Positions 26,598 to 35,818 of a stretch of DNA of 62,661 nucleotides are shown piece after piece. The stretch's first letter is position 1. Every line of letters begins with the position of its first letter. The position numbers were made by a program, and so were the translations under genes. Source of the stretch: CAYJLA01 sp964371305 (GTDB lineage Bacteria > Bacillota_I > Bacilli_A > RFN20 > CAG-826); NCBI GenBank assembly GCA_964371305.1, contig CAYJLA010000005.1:1-62661 (forward strand), in the 5' to 3' direction. The notes beneath the pieces were generated by a model. That model had not been told where the DNA came from, made no database searches, and worked only from the letters and a program-made list of their open reading frames with translations.

Positions 26598-27917
26598 ATG
26601 AAGTATATAAACGTAAAAGGAACACACGATTTAATTAGTGCAAAATGGAAGATGTATAAGTACATCGAAGCTATGTTTGCTAATCTTTGTGTTTTAAAAG
26701 GATACAACGGTATTGAAACGCCAATTATTGAACATAGTGAATTATTTACTCGTTCAACAGGAGATAGTAGTGATGTAGTACGTAAACAAATGTATGATTT
26801 TTTAGATAAAGGTGGACGTTCTATTACTTTAAGACCTGAAATAACTGCGGCAGTAATTAGAAGTTTTGTTAACAATAAGATGTATGTTGAAAGAGATTTC
26901 CCGGTAAAATTATTTTATACAGGTCCGGCTTTTAGATATGAAAGGCCAAAAAAAGGAACTTATAGACAATTTAGACAAATGGGTGTTGAAAGTATAGGAT
27001 GCGATTCAGTATTTGCTGACGTCGAATGTATTGCTTCGTTCGTTAACTTCTACCTAAAAATGGATTTGAACAACGCTGTTTTAAGAATTAATTCATTAGG
27101 TGATGAAACAACGAGATTAAATTACGCTACAGCCTTAAGGGAGCATTTTTCTAAATACATTGATAATATGTGTCCTGATTGTAAAGAAAGACTTGCGATT
27201 AATCCACTTAGGATTTTAGATTGTAAAGTTGAACACGATCATCAATATATCGAAAAAGCCCCAAAAATAGGTGATTTCTTATCTGAAGAAGCAAAAGAAA
27301 GATATGAAAAAACAAAGGAATTATTAGTTGATTTAGGAATAGAATTTGTTGAAGATAGTGGCTTAGTACGAGGACTTGATTATTATTCTCATATCGTTTT
27401 TGAATATATCTATACAGATAAAGATGGAAAAACCCTTGGTGCTTTAGGCGGCGGCGGACACTATGACAAGCTTGTAGAAGAATTAGGTGGACCAGAGTTA
27501 GTAGGAGTTGGATTTTCGATCGGAATGGAAAGATTGTGTGAAGTTTTGATTGAAGAAGAAATATTTAAAGAAGAAGAATTTAAAGATTATTCTACTTTTT
27601 ATATTGCACCATTAAAAGATGATTATATGGTTAAAGGATTTGAATTATCTAGCATAATTGAATCAAACGGTATACCTTGTGACATGATATTAGAGAGTAA
27701 GTCAATAAAAGCAATAATCAAAAGAGCATTACGTAGAAATGCTGAATATCTTATACTAATAGGTGAAGAAGAGTTTAACTCTAACACTATAACAGTAAGA
27801 AATTTAGAAAATCATGAACAAGAAACCATAACTGTAGATGAGTTTATTAACAACTATATTAATATTGAACAACAATCATACGCTAGTAATGATGATAGCG
27901 AATACGATGAAAATTAG
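26598..27917 (+). CDS. hisS: Histidyl-tRNA synthetase
   Basis: A 439-residue class IIa synthetase. Motif 1 region, motif 2 (GPAFRYERPKKGTYRQF), the histidine-binding R-G-L-D-Y-Y and motif 3 (GFSIGMERL) are present, with an anticodon-binding C-terminal domain. An acidic tail (NDDSEYDEN) is added. AAGGAG precedes the start. Precedes aspS by 14 nt, the conserved Firmicutes hisS-aspS pair. Confidence 0.97.
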   Translation: MKYINVKGTHDLISAKWKMYKYIEAMFANLCVLKGYNGIETPIIEHSELFTRSTGDSSDVVRKQMYDFLDKGGRSITLRPEITAAVIRSFVNNKMYVERDFPVKLFYTGPAFRYERPKKGTYRQFRQMGVESIGCDSVFADVECIASFVNFYLKMDLNNAVLRINSLGDETTRLNYATALREHFSKYIDNMCPDCKERLAINPLRILDCKVEHDHQYIEKAPKIGDFLSEEAKERYEKTKELLVDLGIEFVEDSGLVRGLDYYSHIVFEYIYTDKDGKTLGALGGGGHYDKLVEELGGPELVGVGFSIGMERLCEVLIEEEIFKEEEFKDYSTFYIAPLKDDYMVKGFELSSIIESNGIPCDMILESKSIKAIIKRALRRNAEYLILIGEEEFNSNTITVRNLENHEQETITVDEFINNYINIEQQSYASNDDSEYDEN

Positions 27918-27931
27918 ATGAGGGAAAGAAT

Positions 27932-29521
27932 ATGAAAAGAACTTGTTACAATACTGAATTAAGTATAAAAAATGTTGGCGAGACCGTTTGTCTAGTAGGA
28001 TGGGTAGCAAAAAGAAGAAATCTTGGAAATCTCTATTTTGTTGATCTTAGAGATAGAAGTGGAATTATACAACTACTATTATCAAATGATTTAAANNNNN
28101 NNNNNNNNNNNNNNNNNNNNNNNNNNNNNNNNNNNNNNNNNNNNNNNNNNNNNNNNNNNNNNNNNNNNNNNNNNNNNNNNNNNNNNNNNNNNNNNATTAC
28201 AAGAGCTAACACCGTAACTAGCATTAGAAATTATTTGAATGCTGAAGGTTATATCGATGTAGAAACGCCGATACTAACCAAATCTACTCCAGGTGGTGCA
28301 AGAGACTATTTGGTTCCATCTAGACTTCATGAAGAAGCGTTTTACGCCTTGCCTCAATCACCTCAAATATACAAACAATTATTAATGATTGGCGGCATTG
28401 AAAAATACTATCAAATAGCAAAATGTTTTAGAGATGAAGATTTACGAAGTGATCGTCAACCTGAATTTACACAATTAGATATAGAAGCTTCATTTGTAAC
28501 TAAAGATGATGTTCTAACTATGACTGAAGGATTACTTAAAAAAGTATTTAAAGAAATAGTTAATTACGATGTAGAGTTACCATTAAGAAGAATTCAATAT
28601 TCTGAAGCTATTGATAAATATGGAAGTGATAAACCAGATACCAGATTTTCTATGGTATTAACTGATTTAAAACACATTATGTCTAAATCAAGTTTTGAAC
28701 CATTCCAAACCATATCAACTATAAAAGGCATTAAAGTTGCTGGCGTTGCTGATAATACATCAAGAAAAGTTATTGACACATTACAACTTGAAGCAAAGAA
28801 ATTTGGCTTAAATGGTACGACAGTTTTAAAATATGAAGGTGGCGTATTGAATGGTTCTTTCGCTAAATTTTTAAATGACGAAATATGTAAACAACTAATT
28901 ACTGTATTTGAATTACATGAAAACGATATCTTAATTATCGCCGCTAGTAATGAATACAAAGATGTATGTAGTTTTCTTGGAGCAACAAGATGTAATTATG
29001 CAAGACAACTTCAATTAATTGAATCAAATACTTATGACTTATTGTGGGTAGTTGATTTTCCATTATTCGAACGTTCAAAAGAGTCTGGTAGAATAACTTC
29101 TTCACATCATCCATTCACAAAACCATTAACTGAATGTGATAACATTAAAGATTTAGATCCTGAAAATATACTAGCTGATGCATACGATATAATAATAAAT
29201 GGATACGAAGTCGGTGGGGGTTCAATAAGAATTCATAAACAAGAATTACAACAAAATATCTTTGAAATTTTACAACTATCGCAAGAAGAAATTAATTCTA
29301 AGTTTGGTTTTTTCATTGATGCATTTAAATACGGTACTCCACCTCATGGAGGTATCGCTTTAGGTTTAGATCGTTTAATCATGATACTTACAAATACAAG
29401 TAGTATTACAGATGTAATTGCATTCCCTAAGAACTTAAGTGCTGTATGTCCAATGATGCATAATCCATGCAAAGTTGAGCAAGTACAATTGGATGATTTA
29501 AATATAAAATTCAAAAAATAG
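27932..29521 (+). CDS. aspS: Aspartyl-tRNA synthetase, interrupted by an assembly gap
   Basis: Residues 1-54 match the N-terminal anticodon-binding OB domain (VCLVGWVAKRRNLGNLYFVD). A run of 100 N follows, then the catalytic core from about the strand before KSTP. Motif 2 (CFRDEDLRSDRQPEF) and motif 3 (GIALGLDRLIM) are intact. Against Bacillus AspRS about 90 residues fall in the gap, so the true missing sequence is probably near 270 bp and the drawn length of 529 codons is too short. The flipping-loop motif normally T-P-E-G-A-R reads T-P-G-G-A-R. Whether it charges Asp only or also Asn cannot be told here. Confidence 0.93.
   Translation: MKRTCYNTELSIKNVGETVCLVGWVAKRRNLGNLYFVDLRDRSGIIQLLLSNDLXXXXXXXXXXXXXXXXXXXXXXXXXXXXXXXXXXITRANTVTSIRNYLNAEGYIDVETPILTKSTPGGARDYLVPSRLHEEAFYALPQSPQIYKQLLMIGGIEKYYQIAKCFRDEDLRSDRQPEFTQLDIEASFVTKDDVLTMTEGLLKKVFKEIVNYDVELPLRRIQYSEAIDKYGSDKPDTRFSMVLTDLKHIMSKSSFEPFQTISTIKGIKVAGVADNTSRKVIDTLQLEAKKFGLNGTTVLKYEGGVLNGSFAKFLNDEICKQLITVFELHENDILIIAASNEYKDVCSFLGATRCNYARQLQLIESNTYDLLWVVDFPLFERSKESGRITSSHHPFTKPLTECDNIKDLDPENILADAYDIIINGYEVGGGSIRIHKQELQQNIFEILQLSQEEINSKFGFFIDAFKYGTPPHGGIALGLDRLIMILTNTSSITDVIAFPKNLSAVCPMMHNPCKVEQVQLDDLNIKFKK
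28096..28195. other. Assembly gap of 100 N inside aspS
   Basis: Exactly 100 unknown bases, the usual placeholder for a gap of unknown size. Flanking protein segments show it hides about 270 bp of aspS; the frame on the right is in register with the left only by chance. Confidence 0.97.
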
Positions 29522-29527
29522 TAGTTT

Positions 29528-29547
29528 CTATATTATATATAATATAG
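29528..29547. repeat. 20-bp perfect palindrome upstream of tkt
   Basis: CTATATTATA and its exact inverse TATAATATAG stand back to back between aspS and tkt. It contains TATAAT on both strands. It may be an operator or a chance AT palindrome. Confidence 0.4.
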
Positions 29548-29585
29548 TTATTACTAAAAAAATACTAAAATAAAAGGAGTAAGTT

Positions 29586-31574
29586 ATGAATAATACAAAA
29601 TTTACAAAAGTAGACAACCTTGCTGTTAGTGCAATTAGAAGCTTATGCATTGATGAAATTAACAAAGCAAAAAGTGGCCACCCTGGAATGGCTCTAGGTA
29701 GTGCGCCTATTTTACACGTACTATACAAAAACCATTTAACAAGCGATCCACATAATCCAACTTGGGTAAATAGAGATCGTTTTGTTTTAAGTGCTGGACA
29801 TGCATCAAGTTTGCTGTATGCTATGCTACATGTTTGCGATTATGGATTAAGCATTGATGAATTAAAAAACTTTAGACAATTAGATTCATTAACTCCAGGA
29901 CACCCAGAATACATGCATACTAAAGGTGTTGATGCTACTAGTGGCCCTCTTGGTCAAGGTATAGCTCAAGCTGTTGGTTTAGCTGTTGCAGAACAAAGTG
30001 TAAGAGAACAGTATTCTTTTGGTAAGACATTAATCGATCACTACACATATGTTCTATGTGGTGATGGTTGTTTGCAAGAAGGGTTATCTCAAGAAGCGAT
30101 TTCCTTTGCTGGACATCAAAAACTTAACAAACTGGTTCTAATTTACGATAGTAATAACATTACTCTTGATGGTGACTTAGAAATGAGTTTCTCGGAAAAT
30201 GTAAAAATGAGATTTATTGCATCTAATTGGAATGTTTTAGAAGTAGAAAATGGTAACTCCCTTGAAGACATCGATTTAGCAATTTCTCAAGCTAAAGAAA
30301 GTAAAGAAAAACCTACATTGATTATTGTCAAAACTATTATTGGATTTGGAAGCGCAAATCAAGGAACATGTAAAGTTCATGGTAATCCGTTAGGTGAAGA
30401 TGACGGAGAAAATGCTAAAAAAAGCTACGAATTCGACTTTCCTAAATTTACTGTGCCTCAAGAAGTTTATGAAATGTTCCAAGATACATTTGTAAAACGC
30501 GGTAAATTGGCAATCGAAAAGTATAACGACGAAAAACATACTGTATTTAAAAATAATAAAAATGAAATGAAAGTCTTTGATAGTGTTTTAGTTGGAGACT
30601 TAAGTGATATAGTTGAATCATTTGAATACAATTACAACAGTGATAATAACGACTCTACTAGAATTAGTAGTGGGAAAATACTTAATGAATTAGTAAGTCA
30701 TTTCCCATATTTGATAGGCGGCAGTGCTGATGTTGCAAAAAGTGTTATGACAACTATATCTGAGGGTTCATACTTTGCACCATCAAATCGCAAGGGACAA
30801 ATGATTAATTTCGGCATTAGAGAATTTGCTATGGCAAGTATACAAAATGGTATGTTATTACATGGTGGATTACGTGGATATGTCGGAAGTTTCTTAGTCT
30901 TTGCTGATTATATGAAGAGTGCAATTAGAACATCTGCATTAAGTAATCTTCCTGCAATATACTTATTCTCACACGACTCAATTGCAGTAGGTGAAGATGG
31001 TCCAACGCACCAACCAATTGAACATTTAGCGATGTTAAGAAGTATACCGAACTTGAATGTACTTAGACCAAGTGACGTTTGTGAAACATTAGCTTCTTAT
31101 AAAATCGCGATGAAAAGCAATAATGTGCCATCAGCACTTATTTTATCTAGACAAAACTTACCACTTAATGAAGGTAGTAATGCCAGTTTAGTTGAGAAAG
31201 GAGCTTATGTAGTCTCCTTAGAAAAGAAAAAAGCTGTAGCTACAATTATTGCAACTGGTAGCGAAGTACATTTAGCAATCAATGCACAAAAACAATTATT
31301 TGAAGAAGGAATTGACGTACGCGTCGTTTCTATGCCTTCAACATTCTTGTTTGATAAACAAACTGATAAATATAAATCTGAAGTTATGGGAAACCCTAAA
31401 AAGAAATGTATTGCAGTAGAAATGTTGTCTTCATTTGGTTGGTATAAATACGCTGATACTGTAATGTCTATCGATACATTTGGTACCAGTGCACCAATGA
31501 ATAGTGCAATTAAAAAGTTTGATTTTACTAGTGAACATTTAGTTCAGCTAATTAAGAAAACAATTAAAGCATAG
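29586..31574 (+). CDS. tkt: Transketolase
   Basis: A 662-residue thiamine-diphosphate enzyme of the pentose phosphate pathway, moving two-carbon units between sugar phosphates. The N-terminal GHPGMALG substrate loop, the cofactor motif G-D-G-C-L-Q-E-G followed by YDSNN, the central pyrimidine domain with the conserved Glu in NFGIREFAM, and the C-terminal domain are all visible. AAAGGAG precedes the start. It supplies ribose phosphate and erythrose phosphate; dxs in this window also draws on triose phosphate. Confidence 0.97.
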   Translation: MNNTKFTKVDNLAVSAIRSLCIDEINKAKSGHPGMALGSAPILHVLYKNHLTSDPHNPTWVNRDRFVLSAGHASSLLYAMLHVCDYGLSIDELKNFRQLDSLTPGHPEYMHTKGVDATSGPLGQGIAQAVGLAVAEQSVREQYSFGKTLIDHYTYVLCGDGCLQEGLSQEAISFAGHQKLNKLVLIYDSNNITLDGDLEMSFSENVKMRFIASNWNVLEVENGNSLEDIDLAISQAKESKEKPTLIIVKTIIGFGSANQGTCKVHGNPLGEDDGENAKKSYEFDFPKFTVPQEVYEMFQDTFVKRGKLAIEKYNDEKHTVFKNNKNEMKVFDSVLVGDLSDIVESFEYNYNSDNNDSTRISSGKILNELVSHFPYLIGGSADVAKSVMTTISEGSYFAPSNRKGQMINFGIREFAMASIQNGMLLHGGLRGYVGSFLVFADYMKSAIRTSALSNLPAIYLFSHDSIAVGEDGPTHQPIEHLAMLRSIPNLNVLRPSDVCETLASYKIAMKSNNVPSALILSRQNLPLNEGSNASLVEKGAYVVSLEKKKAVATIIATGSEVHLAINAQKQLFEEGIDVRVVSMPSTFLFDKQTDKYKSEVMGNPKKKCIAVEMLSSFGWYKYADTVMSIDTFGTSAPMNSAIKKFDFTSEHLVQLIKKTIKA

Positions 31575-31580
31575 TATTTA

Positions 31581-31609
31581 GTGAAAAAATAGATTTATTT
31601 ATGTATAAT
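31581..31609 (+). promoter_or_regulatory. Possible promoter of yqhY-nusB-xseAB
   Basis: GTGAAA (31581-31586), 17-nt spacer, TATAAT (31604-31609), followed by the AGGAGG site of yqhY. Confidence 0.5.
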
Positions 31610-31626
31610 AAATAGGAGGTATAGTT

Positions 31627-31971
31627 ATGGCGGATTATTTATATATTGAAAATTACTCAAAATTGGGAAAAATGGGCATATCAAGACGTGTATTTGAAAC
31701 TATTGCCCAAAAAGCAACGAACACAGTTGAAGGAGCTTACGTTAGTAAAAATTCTCGTAACGCTTCAATATTTTCAGTTAAACATGCTATTTCATGCGTC
31801 TTTAGAAAAAATGGTAAAGTTGATATCAAAGTTCCTGTAAGTATTAAAAAAGGATATGATGTCACCGAAATTTCAACAAAAATACAACAAGAAATCGCTA
31901 ATGCAATGATGAGCATGTGCGAAGTAGTACCTTTTAATATCACCGTCACTGTTGTTTCGATAGAATCATAA
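31627..31971 (+). CDS. yqhY: Asp23/Gls24 family protein (YqhY-like)
   Basis: A 114-residue protein of the DUF322/Asp23 family with the alternating strand pattern GKVDIKVPVSIKKGYDVTEI and a C-terminal VVPFNITVTVVSI strand. In Bacillus yqhY sits before nusB and is linked genetically to lipid (acetyl-CoA carboxylase) control; here accBC are not next to it. AGGAGG precedes the ATG. Followed at 11 nt by nusB. Confidence 0.88.
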   Translation: MADYLYIENYSKLGKMGISRRVFETIAQKATNTVEGAYVSKNSRNASIFSVKHAISCVFRKNGKVDIKVPVSIKKGYDVTEISTKIQQEIANAMMSMCEVVPFNITVTVVSIES

Positions 31972-31982
31972 AGGGGTAAATA

Positions 31983-32390
31983 GTGAGCATTAATCGTAAT
32001 CAAATTCATGATAAAATCTTGACATGCATTTATATTCAATTAAGTTATATTGATTTAGGTGATACTTTAGACATCAAAAAATCCTTAGAAGATATTTTTG
32101 AAGATGAATACGATAACATCGATGTTTTCGCAAGAAAGGTTGTTATTAAATGCCCAATTTATATTAATGAAATCATACCAGCATTCGAGAGCAACTTAAC
32201 TAATTGGAGATGGGAAAGATTACCATTAATTACTCAAGCAATACTTTTGATGAGTTATACACATCATCGTTATTGTGACGAAAAAACCGATAAAGCCGTT
32301 ATTATAGATATTGCTGTCAAATTAGCAAAAAAATATCTTGATAATAAAGATTACAGATTCGTTAATGCGATATTAGATAAAACATTATGA
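31983..32390 (+). CDS. nusB: Transcription antitermination factor NusB
   Basis: A 135-residue all-helical protein with the conserved C-terminal signature D-Y-R-F-V-N-A-I-L-D. It acts with NusE(S10) on boxA in rRNA transcription. The start is GTG at 31983 after AAAGGGG. Its end overlaps xseA (ATGA). Confidence 0.92.
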   Translation: MSINRNQIHDKILTCIYIQLSYIDLGDTLDIKKSLEDIFEDEYDNIDVFARKVVIKCPIYINEIIPAFESNLTNWRWERLPLITQAILLMSYTHHRYCDEKTDKAVIIDIAVKLAKKYLDNKDYRFVNAILDKTL

Positions 32391-33583
32391 ATTCAAAATC
32401 ATACCTTACGGTCAATGAATTAAACTCATACATTAAGAAACTATTAGAAAATGACCAACAACTTAAATATGTAGACATAAGAGGAGAAATATCCAATTTT
32501 GTTGCACATAGTAGTGGTCATTTTTATTTTTCTTTAATTGACAAAGACTCGAGCGTTTCATGTGTAATGTTTGCTAATTATGCAAGAAATGTAGATAGAA
32601 AAGTCAAAAATGGTGATGACGTTATTATTAGAGGTTATTGCACGGTCTTTACTAAACGTGGTCAATATCAATTAAATGTTTTTGCCTTACAACATTTTGG
32701 CGAAGGAGAACAATTACTTAAACTGAAAGAACTAAAAGATAAATTAACAAAAGAAGGCATTTTTGATGTCAGTAGAAAAAGGCAAATTAATAGATTCCCT
32801 AAAAGGATTGGCTTAATAACAGCAAGGGAAAGTGCTGCTTGTGCAGATTTAATTGAAAATATTCAACGTCGATACTCTAATGTTGAAATATTAGTTTTTA
32901 ATAGCATTGTTCAAGGAGAGAATGCACCTGAATCTTTAATTAACTCATTCAAGAAAACTACAGATTATAATCTAGATACAATCATTGTGGCTAGAGGTGG
33001 TGGCAGCAACGAGGATCTAAATGCATTTAATAATGAAAAATTAGTTAGATATATTGCAGACATTGATGTACCTGTTATTGCGGCTATTGGACATGAAATC
33101 GATTTCACTTTAGTCGATTATGTTGCGGATGTAAGAGCATCAACGCCTACTGGGGCAGCCGAACTTGCAGTAATTGATAAATATGAAGTTCTTGACTCCT
33201 TGTCTATGTATAAAAGTAAACTCAATAGTTTAGTTGTTAGAAAATATACGCATTTAAAAGATAAAGTTGAGATGTACAAAAATTTAGGTATGTTCTTAAG
33301 ACCTGAAAATATCTATTCGAATAAGCTTGAAAAGTTAGAAGATATTAAAAGCAGATTATTTATCGCAGTATCTAATAATATAAAGTTAAAAAAAGAATAT
33401 GTAATGCACAAACAGCAACTATTAAAAGGACTCAATGTAACAACTTCTTTAAATAGAGGGTATTCAATCACTTCAACCAATAATAAAATAATTACGTCTG
33501 TGAAAGATGTAGATCATAATGAAACAATACAAACTAAGTTAAAAGATGGTATAATTATATCTAAAGTGATAGGGAAGGAATAA
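32387..33583 (+). CDS. xseA: Exodeoxyribonuclease VII large subunit
   Basis: A 398-residue protein with the N-terminal OB-fold (EISNFVAHSSGHFYFSLID) and a catalytic region with TARESAACADL, VARGGGSNEDLNAF and the APTA-like segment DVRASTPTGAAELA. It degrades single-stranded DNA with XseB. Overlaps nusB by 4 nt and lies 1 nt before xseB, so the subunits are co-translated. Confidence 0.96.
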   Translation: MNSKSYLTVNELNSYIKKLLENDQQLKYVDIRGEISNFVAHSSGHFYFSLIDKDSSVSCVMFANYARNVDRKVKNGDDVIIRGYCTVFTKRGQYQLNVFALQHFGEGEQLLKLKELKDKLTKEGIFDVSRKRQINRFPKRIGLITARESAACADLIENIQRRYSNVEILVFNSIVQGENAPESLINSFKKTTDYNLDTIIVARGGGSNEDLNAFNNEKLVRYIADIDVPVIAAIGHEIDFTLVDYVADVRASTPTGAAELAVIDKYEVLDSLSMYKSKLNSLVVRKYTHLKDKVEMYKNLGMFLRPENIYSNKLEKLEDIKSRLFIAVSNNIKLKKEYVMHKQQLLKGLNVTTSLNRGYSITSTNNKIITSVKDVDHNETIQTKLKDGIIISKVIGKE

Positions 33584-33584
33584 C

Positions 33585-33767
33585 ATGGAAAAACAAATGA
33601 CGTTCGATGAACAATTGAAATTATTAGAGGCTAATGTTAGTAAGATTGAAAATGAAGTATTATCTCTTGAAACAACCTTAGCACTTTACGAAGAGAGTGT
33701 GAAGATTATCAAACAACTCGAGAAGACATTATTAGAAGCAGAAGCAAAAATAAAGGAAATAAAATAA
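33585..33767 (+). CDS. xseB: Exodeoxyribonuclease VII small subunit
   Basis: A 60-residue helical protein with the family pattern MTFDEQLKLLEANVSKIENE. The family forms a coiled pair that caps XseA. GGAAGGA precedes the start within the xseA end. Confidence 0.93.
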   Translation: MEKQMTFDEQLKLLEANVSKIENEVLSLETTLALYEESVKIIKQLEKTLLEAEAKIKEIK

Positions 33768-33797
33768 TTAGCATAAAATTAGTAGTTATTTAGTATT

Positions 33798-35681
33798 ATG
33801 AGTAAAAAAAGTAAGCAATTATCGATGAAATATAATGTAGACAGTATAAAAGAACCTACATTTATCAAGAACTTAAAGACGAAAGATCTTTATACTCTTG
33901 CTTCTTCAGTTCGCGATGAAATTATTACTGTAACTAGTAAAACCGGTGGTCATCTTTCAAGTAATTTGGGAGTTGTCGAGCTTACAATTGCATTGCATAA
34001 AAATTTTGATTTTAGCAAAGATAAATTGATATTCGATGTTGGACACCAGTCTTACACACACAAGATTTTGACAGGAAGAAGTATAAAAGGCATCAGAACA
34101 AAATCAGGATTGAGTGGATTCCAAAAAATAGAAGAATCTATCTACGACTGCTATGAAGCTGGCCATTCTTCTACTTCAATTAGTGCGGCAAGAGGTTTTG
34201 CTATTGCAAGAAAATTAAAAAACGAAGATCACGATATCGTCGCTGTTATAGGTGATTCATCGTTTTCAAACGGTTTAGCATTCGAAGGATTAAATGATAT
34301 AGCTTTTAAAAAAGAAAAAGTGATTATAATTTTAAATGATAATGAAATGTCTATCTCTAAGACCGTAGGAGGAACTAGTAAAATTTTACAAAAGTTATCA
34401 GTTTCTACATCATACAACAAATTCAAAGAACGTTATAAAAACGTAATGTTATCAAATAAATTTGTATATTGGATTTACAAATTATCTAAAAAGTTTAAAG
34501 AGTTTGTAAAAAGGATGTTTTCGAATAACTTGTTTAACTTTTATGGAATACAGTATATTGGACCAGTTGATGGACATGATTTTAATAAACTTAATCGAGC
34601 TCTCAAGGCTGCTAAAAAATCTGTTAAATCCGTTGTAGTGCATGTAAAAACAAAAAAAGGTTACGGTTATAAACCAGCTGAATTAGATACAAAAGGTAGC
34701 TGGCATGGTGTATCTATGTTTAAAATTGAGACTGGTGAACAAGTAACTAACAATACTGATTTAGTTAATTGGTCTGAAGTAATATCAAGTGTCTTACTCG
34801 AAACAATGAGAAAAGACAAGGATATTGTCGTTATAACACCCGCTATGTTAACCGGAAGTGATTTGACGATATTAAAAGACGAATTTAAAGATAGAGTATA
34901 CGACGTTGGCATTGCAGAAGAACACGCAGTTACTTGTGCTAGTGGCATTGCTTTAGGTGGTAAAAAACCCGTCGTATGTATGTATTCAACATTCCTTCAA
35001 AGAGCTTTTGATCAAATTAATCATGATATTACCAGAATGAATTTAAATGTTACATTTTTAATCGATAGAAGTGGGTTTGTTGGACAAGATGGAAGCACAC
35101 ATCAAGGAATTTTTGATGAATCATATCTATGTTCATTACCTAATACAACAGTGGCGATGCCAACAACATTTGACGAAGCAAAAGTGCTAATGGATATATC
35201 GCTAAGTCATTTTGGGCCGTTTTTCATCCGCTATCCTAGGAGTAAAATTGATATCAATTTCAAGGTACAAACACCTATGATTAGTTATGGGAAATCTATA
35301 ACTCTAAAAAGCAGTATTCAAAAGGACATTGCTATAGTGGGTGTTGGACCAATCATACACGACCTTAACAGTCAAATAATACAAAAACGCCTCGATATAG
35401 CAGTATTTAATGCATTGTTTGTGAATCCTATTGATAATAAAATGGTTAAAGAATTATTAAAATTCAAAAAAGTCATTATTTATAATGCATACGCTACTGA
35501 AGAAGGTTTTGCTAAAAACTTACTCGCAGAACTTGAAAAACTTGACTATGAAGGAAAGGTTTATTTTAAATGTATTCCTACAAAATACATTAAACATATG
35601 AGTATTGAGGAGCAGTTGGATAAATATCACCTGTTACCAAGTGATGTAATATCATTCTTAAAAGATATAAGACACGACTAA
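33798..35681 (+). CDS. dxs: 1-Deoxy-D-xylulose-5-phosphate synthase
   Basis: A 627-residue thiamine-diphosphate enzyme, first step of the MEP isoprenoid pathway. The catalytic Glu in I-A-E-E-H-A, the His in DVGHQSYTH, and the H-L-S-S-N-L-G loop are present. The cofactor motif reads G-D-S-S-F-S-N-G where GDGA-type is usual; the Asp metal ligand and the distal LNDNEMS are kept. No clear Shine-Dalgarno is seen. In Bacillus ispA separates it from xseB; here it is missing. ispG and ispH further on belong to the same pathway. Confidence 0.94.
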   Translation: MSKKSKQLSMKYNVDSIKEPTFIKNLKTKDLYTLASSVRDEIITVTSKTGGHLSSNLGVVELTIALHKNFDFSKDKLIFDVGHQSYTHKILTGRSIKGIRTKSGLSGFQKIEESIYDCYEAGHSSTSISAARGFAIARKLKNEDHDIVAVIGDSSFSNGLAFEGLNDIAFKKEKVIIILNDNEMSISKTVGGTSKILQKLSVSTSYNKFKERYKNVMLSNKFVYWIYKLSKKFKEFVKRMFSNNLFNFYGIQYIGPVDGHDFNKLNRALKAAKKSVKSVVVHVKTKKGYGYKPAELDTKGSWHGVSMFKIETGEQVTNNTDLVNWSEVISSVLLETMRKDKDIVVITPAMLTGSDLTILKDEFKDRVYDVGIAEEHAVTCASGIALGGKKPVVCMYSTFLQRAFDQINHDITRMNLNVTFLIDRSGFVGQDGSTHQGIFDESYLCSLPNTTVAMPTTFDEAKVLMDISLSHFGPFFIRYPRSKIDINFKVQTPMISYGKSITLKSSIQKDIAIVGVGPIIHDLNSQIIQKRLDIAVFNALFVNPIDNKMVKELLKFKKVIIYNAYATEEGFAKNLLAELEKLDYEGKVYFKCIPTKYIKHMSIEEQLDKYHLLPSDVISFLKDIRHD

Positions 35682-35818
35682 ATCAAATAAGCTATCAAAT
35701 TTAAACGTTATTTATTAAACTGAATTCAATATAGTAAAACTAATTAAAATGCGTTTATGAAGCCTTAAATGGTTAAATACGAGCAAATACAAATAGAACA
35801 GAGGAGCAATAATTAAAT

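Noticed and set aside
35682..35818. SOS operator before dinB
   Set aside because: No GAAC-N4-GTTC type repeat found in the spacer.
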